DNA from: Terrimonas sp.
GTDB taxonomy: Bacteria > Bacteroidota > Bacteroidia > Chitinophagales > Chitinophagaceae
Length of the DNA: 64,000 nucleotides
NCBI GenBank assembly: GCA_016125075.1
Contig: WGMO01000004.1
Location: 62,001 to 126,000, forward strand
Direction: 5' to 3'
Positions 35,042-41,869 of the stretch are shown here, piece after piece. The notes under the pieces were generated by a model. The model did not search any database. It saw only the letters and a list, made by a program, of their open reading frames with translations, and was not told the DNA's origin. The stretch's first letter is position 1. Each line of letters opens with the position of its first letter. Position numbers and translations under genes: made by a program.

Positions 35042-35464
35042 TTATTTCCTTGAATACCGGTAAGTGCCTGTCCAGGTATTCGAAGCCTTTGTTTTGGAAG
35101 TAACGGTTACGGTAACCAGGGCCGTTGTTGCTGCCGGTGTATTGGTAATGGAGAAATTAGTGGTGGTTCCGCTGGTACTCTGATTAATCGTAAAAAATGG
35201 AGCTGCACTACTGCCATCCACTTTAGCACTCACGGCAATGGTAACCCCCTGCGGCGGCATGGCTGAAGAAATGGTAACAGAAAGCGGAAAGTTTGGCCCC
35301 AGTGAAGCGGCCTGGTTGGATCCGGCAGGGGGATTCAGCACTACCTGGAGGTTCGCTTCATTTGGGGTTGGAGTAGAACCTCCGCCGCCCCCTTTTTTAC
35401 AGCTGCCCGCCAATCCAAAAAACAGCACTAAGACAACAAAAACCAATGCCGGAATCTTTTTCAT
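35042..35464 (-). CDS. Hypothetical lipoprotein
   Basis: A 140-residue protein with a lipoprotein signal peptide (lipobox LAGSC), followed by a KKGGGGG linker and a Ser/Thr/Val-rich beta-sandwich-like domain with alternating residues. No family was recognised. It should be lipid-anchored in the envelope. It is followed on its strand by an intrinsic terminator, so it is probably a single-gene transcript. Confidence 0.72.
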   Translation of the reverse strand: MKKIPALVFVVLVLFFGLAGSCKKGGGGGSTPTPNEANLQVVLNPPAGSNQAASLGPNFPLSVTISSAMPPQGVTIAVSAKVDGSSAAPFFTINQSTSGTTTNFSITNTPAATTALVTVTVTSKTKASNTWTGTYRYSRK

Positions 35465-35528
35465 ATTTCTACAATTAATTGGGCAACTAAGATAATATTA
35501 ATTGACAAATTAAGGAAAGAATGATGAA

Positions 35529-35999
35529 TCATTCCGTCACTACCTGTACATTCCGGTTAAAGCTCTCTTCAAGGGATATCAGGGTTTCTGTACGTTCAAT
35601 ACCCTTCACCTTTTGCAACTGATAATGTAATACGTTTCGAAAATGGTCAATATCCCTGCATACAATCTCTGCAAACATACTGTAATTGCCCGTGGTGTAA
35701 TTCAACCTTACGATCTCGGGTATCTTACCGAGTTCCTTTGCCACTGTATCATAAAGGGAACTCTTTTCCAGAAAAATCCCGATAAAGGCAATTACATCAT
35801 AACCAAGCAGTTTGATGTCCACGTTCAACCGGGTTCCTTTCACAATTCCCTGTTCCTGCAACTTCCTGATCCGTACATGAATGGTTCCCCCGGACACAAA
35901 AAGTTTTTTTCCCAGATCCGCATAGGAAATTGTGGCATCTTCCATCATATGACCGATGATCTGGAGATCCAATTTGTCAAGATTCAATTTACTGGCCAT
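35529..35999 (-). CDS. Lrp/AsnC family transcriptional regulator
   Basis: A 156-residue regulator. The N-terminal helix-turn-helix (KLDLQIIGHMMEDATISYADLGKKLFVSGGTIHVRIRKLQEQGI) is followed by the RAM/AsnC ligand-binding domain (IAFIGIFLEKSS ... LNYTTGNYSMFAEIVCRD). Such regulators sense amino acids and often control amino acid metabolism. Its effector and targets are unknown. A 7-bp palindrome overlaps its stop codon but has no following T-run. Confidence 0.93.
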   Translation of the reverse strand: MASKLNLDKLDLQIIGHMMEDATISYADLGKKLFVSGGTIHVRIRKLQEQGIVKGTRLNVDIKLLGYDVIAFIGIFLEKSSLYDTVAKELGKIPEIVRLNYTTGNYSMFAEIVCRDIDHFRNVLHYQLQKVKGIERTETLISLEESFNRNVQVVTE

Positions 36000-36082
36000 T
36001 TCTATACCTGTTTTTAGAAATAATTCATAAAAGTACTAAATAATTAGATAATTTCTATTATTTTAAAATATTTATTGAATAA

Positions 36083-36115
36083 TTTGGAATGAAATGGTCG
36101 TTTTACTTATTTTTG
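36083..36115 (+). promoter_or_regulatory. Promoter of the tRNA-like RNA
   Basis: TTTG at 36083-36086, a 21-nt spacer and TATTTTTG at 36108-36115 match the Bacteroidota consensus. The transcript would begin near 36120, about 28 nt before the tRNA-like structure. Confidence 0.65.
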
Positions 36116-36147
36116 TTCTATCAAGTTCTTTAAAAACAAGATTATAC

Positions 36148-36310
36148 TGTGGGGTGATGAAATTTTTGGCAGACATGCCCTCTCGTCTCGAGGGTGGGGA
36201 TAACAGGATAAACTTTGCATAGAGCCGACCGTCAGGCCGACCAGGATTGACCACTAAATCTTTGTGCAAATGCTAACTGCCTCGTGGAGGTTCGATTCCT
36301 CCCCCTACAG
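36148..36310 (+). ncRNA. tRNA-Leu-like RNA with giant variable arm
   Basis: This 163-nt segment reads like tRNA-Leu at both ends. The 5' arm TGTGGGG pairs with CCCTACA (36303-36309; one G-U pair). A D-arm with a Leu-like GGCAGACAT loop follows, and the T arm (GGAGG/TTCGATT/CCTCC, 36286-36302) is perfect. Between them a 5-bp stem (CCCTC 36178-36182 with GAGGG 36190-36194) carries a 7-nt loop TCGTCTC, which lacks U33 and reads GUC, not a leucine anticodon. The variable region from 36195 to 36285 can form a long arm: GGGG/CCTC, CAG/CTG and TTTGCA/TGCAAA plus two small inner hairpins. CCA is not encoded. It has its own promoter and terminator, so it is probably transcribed but not a decoding tRNA. 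No ORF ends in an ALAA-like tag, so a normal tmRNA is unlikely. Confidence 0.5.
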
Positions 36311-36341
36311 CAACGATTTTTCTCATGTGATGTGACTTTGT

Positions 36342-36372
36342 GCCCGTTTCGATTAAGGACGGGCTTTTTTTT
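36342..36372 (+). terminator. Intrinsic terminator of the tRNA-like RNA
   Basis: GCCCGT and ACGGGC pair with an 11-nt loop, followed by eight T residues. It ends the transcript from the 36083-36115 promoter at about 250 nt. Confidence 0.8.
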
Positions 36373-36408
36373 GTCCTTTTTACAACCCCGCTTCCTTTAC
36401 AATTCTTT

Positions 36409-36416
36409 TACCTTTG
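36409..36416 (+). promoter_or_regulatory. -7 element of trmB
   Basis: TACCTTTG matches TAnnTTTG and lies 7 nt before the trmB ATG at 36424, after the upstream terminator. No TTTG at normal spacing was seen. Confidence 0.4.
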
Positions 36417-36423
36417 CCGCCCA

Positions 36424-37137
36424 ATGGGCCACAAAAAACGCATCCGCTTTGAAGCCATCAGGTCATTTCCCAATGTTTTGCAATATCCCCTGGGTATGCA
36501 GGGGGCCTGGAACAATTTTTTCAAAAATGATCATCCCATTACGCTGGAGCTCGCCTGCGGAAAAGGGGAATATACCATCGGCCTTTCCCAATTATATCCA
36601 GATCAAAATTTTATTGGTGTCGACCTGAAAGGCAACAGGATCTATATCGGGGCAAAAAAAGCCCTGGATCAGCATCTCAATAATGCCGCCTTTTTAAGAA
36701 CCGAGATCGACAAGATCAACAGTTATTTTGCCCCGAAGGAAGTCGCAGCAATCTGGATCACCTTTCCGGATCCCCAACTCCGGGTTTCAAAAGCCAAAAA
36801 AAGGCTCACACACCCTAAATTTTTGCGGCTTTATCAACAAATATTACAAACCGGTGGTTATATACACCTGAAAACCGACAGCCCGGTGCTGTACCGGTTC
36901 ACAAAAAAGGTCATTCAGCAATATAATTGTATTTTACTTTGCGACTATGAAGACAGTTACAGCCAGGACAATATCCCGGAAACATTGAAGATCAAAACTT
37001 ATTATGAATCGCTGGATATTGCAAACAGCAAAAAGATCCATTACCTGAAATTCAGTTTACCGGCTGTCATACCCGGAGCGTCCGAAGATAAATTACTACA
37101 GGAATTCTTAAAAGATTATGAAGCAGACAGAACTTAA
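36424..37137 (+). CDS. trmB: tRNA (guanine-N7-)-methyltransferase
   Basis: A 237-residue SAM-dependent enzyme that methylates G46 in the variable loop of tRNAs. The SAM-binding core LELACGKGEYTIG is near residue 49, with the substrate-recognition segment WITFPDPQLRVSKAKKRL (TrmB signature FPDP). The ATG at 36424 (MGHKKRIRF) fits family N-termini; longer frames run into the terminator region. It overlaps the DUF5522 gene by 20 nt. Its target G46 lies in the variable loop, the very region enlarged in the neighbouring tRNA-like RNA. Confidence 0.93.
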   Translation: MGHKKRIRFEAIRSFPNVLQYPLGMQGAWNNFFKNDHPITLELACGKGEYTIGLSQLYPDQNFIGVDLKGNRIYIGAKKALDQHLNNAAFLRTEIDKINSYFAPKEVAAIWITFPDPQLRVSKAKKRLTHPKFLRLYQQILQTGGYIHLKTDSPVLYRFTKKVIQQYNCILLCDYEDSYSQDNIPETLKIKTYYESLDIANSKKIHYLKFSLPAVIPGASEDKLLQEFLKDYEADRT

Positions 37138-37318
37138 AGAAGGGACACACTATTATATCAACGAAGAAGGGTATGTTGTCCTGACCACAACCTATCATCT
37201 CGAAAAAGGATATTGCTGCGGGATGGGTTGTTTGCACTGCCCCTATGCCTATGAAAATGTTCCTGAACCCCGCCGTTCCGAGCTGATCAACTCCCCTGCA
37301 GCAAAAGGCAGCGCATGA
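37118..37318 (+). CDS. DUF5522 small cysteine-rich protein
   Basis: A 66-residue protein with the conserved YCCGMGCLHCPY motif, a cluster of four cysteines that could bind zinc or an iron-sulfur cluster. It matches DUF5522, whose function is unknown. It overlaps the 3' end of trmB by 20 nt, indicating translational coupling and possibly a role in tRNA or ribosome-related metabolism. Confidence 0.8.
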   Translation: MKQTELKEGTHYYINEEGYVVLTTTYHLEKGYCCGMGCLHCPYAYENVPEPRRSELINSPAAKGSA

Positions 37319-37349
37319 TTTTTCCCATAAAGCTTTTGTAATTTTATTC

Positions 37350-37736
37350 ATGCCCACAAACAAAAAATCAGTTGACCGGCTTAAAACCATAAAGCCCTCA
37401 GGCCATAAGGATGAAAATTTTTTTGAGATGGTCTATGCGGTCGCAAGACAGATACCCAAAGGGAGGGTTACTTCTTATGGAGCCATAGCAGCGGCATTAG
37501 GGGCAAAATCCTCGGCAAGGATGGTCGGGTGGGCCATGAACAGTTGCAGAAAAGCAAGACCCGTTGTGCCTGCTCATCGTGTAGTGAACCGAAATGGCAT
37601 GCTAAGCGGTAAGCATCATTTCGAAACACCCGACCGCATGGAAAAACTACTTAAAAAAGAAGGGGTCCTTGTTAAAGATGATAAAATTGTCAACTTCAAA
37701 AATCTATTCTGGGATCCTGTTGAAGGGTTGTCCTGA
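37350..37736 (+). CDS. Alkyltransferase-like (ATL) protein, inactive MGMT fold
   Basis: A 128-residue protein of the MGMT DNA-binding domain. The helix-turn-helix with the Tyr and Arg fingers is visible (VTSYGAIAAALGAKSSARMVG, Tyr43 and Arg57), but the active site PCHR is PAHR (Pro74-Ala75-His76-Arg77), so the alkyl-accepting Cys is missing. Proteins of this ATL class bind O6-alkylguanine in DNA and recruit nucleotide excision repair. It follows trmB and DUF5522 on the same strand and converges on the SafE gene. Confidence 0.88.
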   Translation: MPTNKKSVDRLKTIKPSGHKDENFFEMVYAVARQIPKGRVTSYGAIAAALGAKSSARMVGWAMNSCRKARPVVPAHRVVNRNGMLSGKHHFETPDRMEKLLKKEGVLVKDDKIVNFKNLFWDPVEGLS

Positions 37737-37762
37737 CCGGGGCTTAACCAATCCATACAGCG

Positions 37763-38479
37763 CTAATGACAGGATACCGGATCAACTGCATTATGGGCAA
37801 ATGCAGGGCTTACATAGGGAATTCCTAAACCCATCCCCCGGAGAATCAGTAAAGCGGCCATCAGGAATAAAAAAACCGGCACCGCCCTTTTTAGTTTAAA
37901 CCGTATCTGCTGGTTCAAGTAACTTCCAAAGTAAACCGCCGCCAGCATGGCTGGAAGTGTTCCAATCCCAAAAAACAGCATAAAAAATCCTCCTTTAAGG
38001 GTGCTCCCGGTAATAAAAGAAGAGGTGATGGCGAGATAAATAAGTCCACAGGGCAATAAGCCGTTTAGCAATCCTATAGCAAAAAGTGAACTGAATTGCT
38101 GAGACCGGAATAAGCTACCCATCATTTGCCGGAGCTGTAGAAAGGGTTTATTGAAATACGCTACCAGGGTATACCCTTTCATTAACTTCCCGGCAGGTAA
38201 AAAAAGGTAAATCAATATCAGCAAACCGATCACAACCGATAAGATTTGCTGCCCGCGTACGGGGAGAAAATACTGTCCTGCCAGTCCAAGCACAATACCC
38301 AGCACCGTATAGGTCATGATCCGGCCGGCATTATAAATGAGACCACCCGCTAAACGGCTGGAATTGTTGGTGTGTGAAACGGGAAGTGCCAGGGCCAACG
38401 GTCCACACATACCGATGCAATGCAGGCTGCCCACCAGCCCCATGATAAATCCTGCACTTATTATTTCAGTAATCGCCAT
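37763..38479 (-). CDS. Sulfite exporter TauE/SafE-like membrane protein
   Basis: A 238-residue protein with about six transmembrane helices. The N-terminal GLVGSLHCIGMCGPLALALP and a second GLLPCGLIYLA repeat, each with Cys residues in the helices, place it in the SafE/UreH-like group often found in cbb3 oxidase clusters. In that setting it is thought to move copper or a reducing equivalent for oxidase maturation, which is inference. It is the last gene of the cbb3 cluster. Confidence 0.8.
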   Translation of the reverse strand: MAITEIISAGFIMGLVGSLHCIGMCGPLALALPVSHTNNSSRLAGGLIYNAGRIMTYTVLGIVLGLAGQYFLPVRGQQILSVVIGLLILIYLFLPAGKLMKGYTLVAYFNKPFLQLRQMMGSLFRSQQFSSLFAIGLLNGLLPCGLIYLAITSSFITGSTLKGGFFMLFFGIGTLPAMLAAVYFGSYLNQQIRFKLKRAVPVFLFLMAALLILRGMGLGIPYVSPAFAHNAVDPVSCH

Positions 38480-38491
38480 TTGATAAGTCTT

Positions 38492-38806
38492 TTAAGTCCG
38501 TCCATTCTGCTTCCACCAGCTGATGAATCCCAACACACCCACAACACTTAAGGGTAATGCGAAAATGGAATACCAGTAAGATGTCGAAAACAGGAAAGGG
38601 TGGATGACCAGGGCCGTTCCCGCAAACAACACCAATATGCTACCTGCAAGTTTCCATTGAAAGCCGAAAAACCAGCCTACACAGGCAATGATGATCAGGG
38701 CCAGGGGTGAAGCAGCCTGATGCTCCGCGCCAGTCAGTAAATACAGGATAAAACAGGCCGACAGGGATGCTCCCGCCAATATCGCTATAGTTGATAACCT
38801 TTGCAT
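38492..38806 (-). CDS. Hypothetical membrane protein of the cbb3 cluster
   Basis: A 104-residue protein with four hydrophobic stretches and little loop sequence. No motif is recognised. It lies 12 nt upstream of the SafE-like gene and 22 nt downstream of fixH, so it is co-transcribed with the cbb3 assembly genes and may have an accessory role. Function unknown. Confidence 0.65.
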   Translation of the reverse strand: MQRLSTIAILAGASLSACFILYLLTGAEHQAASPLALIIIACVGWFFGFQWKLAGSILVLFAGTALVIHPFLFSTSYWYSIFALPLSVVGVLGFISWWKQNGRT

Positions 38807-38828
38807 TATTATAACACCCGGTTGTCCG

Positions 38829-39266
38829 TTAAAACATGATTTTCTCTTCCTGGTAATACTCCTTACCCCCGCTGTTCCAGGATAATTTTAGCTGATACTG
38901 TCCGGAAAAACGACCGGGTAAGAGCAACTGGTACCGAAGGTCATGGATCTCAAATTTTTTACGCAGGTCCTTCTTTTCGTCAGAAGGACAATACAGGTAG
39001 GCTTCGCCGGTGATTGGCTGACCCGCAAAATCTTTAGGGAAGCTGATCACTACCTGGTTGGAGCTGTTCCTGATTTCAAGAGGGGCTGATAAGGCGGATA
39101 CATTGTTCTGGTGGTCGATCACGTCCTGGTACTTCAATTCTGCTGCATAATAATTTTCTGTTACCAGGTCAAAGTGCTGGTGACTGGCTTTGTAAGCCAG
39201 GAAAAGGATTCCGGCTACAAAAAGAATATAAACGGCTGCAATTTTATAACCCCAACTGATACGCAT
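38829..39266 (-). CDS. FixH/CcoH family protein
   Basis: A 145-residue protein with one N-terminal transmembrane helix (IAAVYILFVAGILFLAY), followed by a periplasmic beta-sandwich with NYYAAELKYQDVIDHQ at its start, the typical FixH/CcoH signature. CcoH helps assemble or stabilise the cbb3 oxidase. It lies 11 nt downstream of ccoG. Confidence 0.88.
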   Translation of the reverse strand: MRISWGYKIAAVYILFVAGILFLAYKASHQHFDLVTENYYAAELKYQDVIDHQNNVSALSAPLEIRNSSNQVVISFPKDFAGQPITGEAYLYCPSDEKKDLRKKFEIHDLRYQLLLPGRFSGQYQLKLSWNSGGKEYYQEEKIMF

Positions 39267-39277
39267 ATATGTTGATT

Positions 39278-40723
39278 TTAATACCCGGGTCCCAGGAATG
39301 TTGTATGAATTGTTTTTATTTTTTTATCGCCCTGATAGATGCCCATTACGACCGCAGTCTTTCTTCTTGTAATCAGTTGCCGATCGATCTTCACAAAAAA
39401 AGTAGCCTGGAAATAAGACTCCTTGGGTACGGTCAAATCATTGCCAACAACTGTAATTTCACCTTTGATATTTTCCAGCCTTAAGGTCATTGGGATATCC
39501 TTATGCGTCTTATTGGCCAGCTTGATATTGTACAGGTTGATCACCCTTCCGTTTTGATCCGTTTGAAACATTTGTCCTGCAGTACGCAATATCCGTGCAT
39601 CCACATCATCACGGGTGATGATCAGGAAGGCCAGAACTCCGATCAGCAGGGTGAGGACAGTGGAATAACCGGCAATCCGCCAGTTGAATTTTGACTTTTT
39701 GGAATGAGCGATATTTTCCTCCGATTCAAAACGGATAAGCCCCCTGGGTTTATGCACCTTATCCATAATATCATCACAAGCATCAATACAAGCTGTACAG
39801 TTAACACATTCCAGCTGTGTGCCATTCCTGATATCAATACCTGTGGGACATACCCGCACACAGGCAAAACAGTCGATACAATCACCATGAAGGTTTTCCA
39901 TGGGTTCATTCTTTTTCACCTTGCCCCTGGGCTCCCCCCTTACATAATCATAGGCTACAACAATTGATTTTTTATCGAGTAAAACCCCCTGTAACCTGCC
40001 ATAAGGACAAACTACTATACAAACCTGCTCCCGGAACCAGTAATACACAAAAAAGAATACAGCGGTAAATCCCAGTAAGGAAATGAAAGTACCCGAATTT
40101 GCTGCAATACCCTCTTTCACCATAGCCAGCACACTGTCCATACCGATGATATAGGCCAGGAAAAAGTTCGCAATCAGAAAAGAGATCGCAAAAAAGACCG
40201 CCATTTTTATGGCCCGCTTCCTGATCTTATAACTGTTCCAGGGCATTTCCTTCAGCCTTCGCTGCTCATTCATATCACCGTCGAGCCAGTATTCAATTTT
40301 ACGAAAAACCATTTCCATAAAAATAGTCTGCGGACAGGCCCACCCGCAGAAAACCCTCCCAAATACAACCGTAAATAAAATGATAAACATGATGAAGGTG
40401 AGCAGCCCGATCGCAAAAATGAAAAAATCCTGCGGCCAGAACACCTGCCCAAAAAATATGAATTTCCTTTTCAGCACATTGAACATGAAAAGGGGCTCTT
40501 CATTGACCTTCAAAAAGGGCAAGGTGAAAAAAACAGCCAGGTAGAAAACAGAAACAATCGTTCTCCAGCGATAAAGTCTGCCTTTTGGTTTCTTGGGGAA
40601 TATATAGTTCCGTGACCCTTTTTTGTCAATAGTGGCCACCGAATCCCTGAAACTCTGATCAAGATACTCCTTCTTTTCTTCAGGATCTTCGTAAAATTCC
40701 GTTTTCGTTTCGTCTGTATTCAT
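39278..40723 (-). CDS. ccoG: Cytochrome c oxidase accessory protein CcoG
   Basis: A 481-residue membrane-bound iron-sulfur protein of the RdxA/FixG type, which reduces Cu(II) for the cbb3 oxidase CuB site. Several transmembrane helices in the first half surround RVFCGWACPQTIF; the soluble part has two 4Fe-4S ferredoxin motifs (CIDCFACVRVCP and CVNCTACIDAC). The C-terminal domain is an IgG-like FixG fold. It follows ccoP by 11 nt and precedes fixH by 11 nt. Confidence 0.95.
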   Translation of the reverse strand: MNTDETKTEFYEDPEEKKEYLDQSFRDSVATIDKKGSRNYIFPKKPKGRLYRWRTIVSVFYLAVFFTLPFLKVNEEPLFMFNVLKRKFIFFGQVFWPQDFFIFAIGLLTFIMFIILFTVVFGRVFCGWACPQTIFMEMVFRKIEYWLDGDMNEQRRLKEMPWNSYKIRKRAIKMAVFFAISFLIANFFLAYIIGMDSVLAMVKEGIAANSGTFISLLGFTAVFFFVYYWFREQVCIVVCPYGRLQGVLLDKKSIVVAYDYVRGEPRGKVKKNEPMENLHGDCIDCFACVRVCPTGIDIRNGTQLECVNCTACIDACDDIMDKVHKPRGLIRFESEENIAHSKKSKFNWRIAGYSTVLTLLIGVLAFLIITRDDVDARILRTAGQMFQTDQNGRVINLYNIKLANKTHKDIPMTLRLENIKGEITVVGNDLTVPKESYFQATFFVKIDRQLITRRKTAVVMGIYQGDKKIKTIHTTFLGPGY

Positions 40724-40734
40724 GAGCCAATTTC

Positions 40735-41646
40735 TTACTGCACTTTTGTGGTATCCGCTGGCAAAATAGCCGTGCTGTCTGCTGCCGGTGTAAACAAGTT
40801 ACCCTGTGGAGCTTTTGGATTAGGAGGATTCGATCCCCCAATTGATTTTACAAAACTCGCCAGTTCCTTTATTTCGCCGGAAGAGAAAGCCTTTTGCCAG
40901 GATTGCATTCCCTTTTCGGGAACACCATATTTGATGGTTTTAAAGACTTCATTAATGGTTCCGCCATGCAACCAGTAATTATCCGTAAGGTTGGGACCAA
41001 TACCCCCTTCACCAGTGCTACCATGACAAGCCGAACAGTTTTTCAGGAAAATGATTTTACCGGCAGCGATTCCGGCGGCATCTGCCATTGTTACGGTCTT
41101 TTCATCCACTTCTTCACTGGCGGTTGCCCTTCTTGATTCTGCTTTTTTTGCAGCATAGGCCATTTCAGAATTATATTCCTGGATCGGATCCGGACCGGTT
41201 TTCCAAACATGAAAACGAAGGATATAAAATACCGCCACGATCAGGGTAAAATAAAAACCCCATTTCCACCAGGGTGGCAATGCATTATCCAGTTCTTTGA
41301 TCCCATCGTAATCATGGTCCATCATCACATCGGCTTCTTTTTCCACCGGAACTGCTTTTGTAAATATCCTTTTATCCAGGTTGCCCCACCATGCCCTTAA
41401 CCCCCCGACTACCTTCTCTGCCCCGGCCCCTTTCTTGATTTCACGGACCACCGTTCCCATTTGCTGTAACATGATTGACATCACCAGGACCACCAATAAC
41501 AGGAACCCGATAATGATCAGTAAAAAGGTATCATTCGACCCAACAGTGGCTGGGGTAGCAGCATCCTGTGCCCGGGTGATATTGCTGAGGAGTAAAAGCG
41601 AGATACCGGTCACAAATAATTTGTATTTATTCATTATTGTTCTCAT
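40735..41646 (-). CDS. ccoP: cbb3 oxidase subunit III CcoP (monoheme)
   Basis: A 303-residue membrane-anchored cytochrome c. After a signal sequence (ending near ITRAQ) there is a transmembrane helix at about residues 40-60 and a second near 130-150, then one heme-c domain (CSACHGSTGEGGIGPNL). Classical CcoP is diheme; only one CxxCH is present here, as in many Bacteroidota. A second in-frame ATG at 41634 could be the true start. The gene starts 2 nt after the ccoQ stop. Confidence 0.92.
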   Translation of the reverse strand: MRTIMNKYKLFVTGISLLLLSNITRAQDAATPATVGSNDTFLLIIIGFLLLVVLVMSIMLQQMGTVVREIKKGAGAEKVVGGLRAWWGNLDKRIFTKAVPVEKEADVMMDHDYDGIKELDNALPPWWKWGFYFTLIVAVFYILRFHVWKTGPDPIQEYNSEMAYAAKKAESRRATASEEVDEKTVTMADAAGIAAGKIIFLKNCSACHGSTGEGGIGPNLTDNYWLHGGTINEVFKTIKYGVPEKGMQSWQKAFSSGEIKELASFVKSIGGSNPPNPKAPQGNLFTPAADSTAILPADTTKVQ

Positions 41647-41648
41647 TA

Positions 41649-41864
41649 TTAAGCATGTTTTATGTTTTGAATACGATTATCCTCCTCCCCCATATAGCGA
41701 TCTTCCAAAGGCAAATGACTGATCTCTTCAACTTTATTTTTGTCCATCTTTTTTACAAAATATAATACCGCCACAAAAAACAGGAAGAAGATCATCAGGG
41801 AAATCAACGGGTAAATACTGATGCCTGTAATGGATTCGGCATATTGTTTTATATACTTCAGCAT
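41649..41864 (-). CDS. ccoQ: cbb3 oxidase subunit CcoQ-like
   Basis: A 71-residue protein with one transmembrane helix (ISLMIFFLFFVAVLYFV) followed by a charged cytoplasmic tail, located between ccoNO and ccoP. This matches the size, topology and position of CcoQ/FixQ, which stabilises the cbb3 complex. Sequence similarity in this family is low, so the call rests on topology and place. Confidence 0.82.
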   Translation of the reverse strand: MLKYIKQYAESITGISIYPLISLMIFFLFFVAVLYFVKKMDKNKVEEISHLPLEDRYMGEEDNRIQNIKHA

Positions 41865-41869
41865 GATTT

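Noticed and set aside
35519-35534. GAATGAT/ATCATTC palindrome at the end of the Lrp gene as a terminator
   Set aside because: The stem is AT-rich, overlaps the stop codon and lacks a T-run on either side.
36196-36207. GGGGATAACAGG, like the 23S rRNA peptidyl-transferase segment and part of the I-SceI target
   Set aside because: Only 12 nt match and the flanks do not continue the rRNA sequence. It could be chance or structure within the variable arm.
36148-36310. Ordinary tmRNA (ssrA) or ordinary tRNA-Leu
   Set aside because: The segment is too short for a one-piece tmRNA, has no ALAA-type tag frame and lacks the conserved tmRNA D-loop. It is too long for a tRNA, and its anticodon loop lacks U33 and any leucine anticodon. 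It was kept as an unusual tRNA-like RNA instead.
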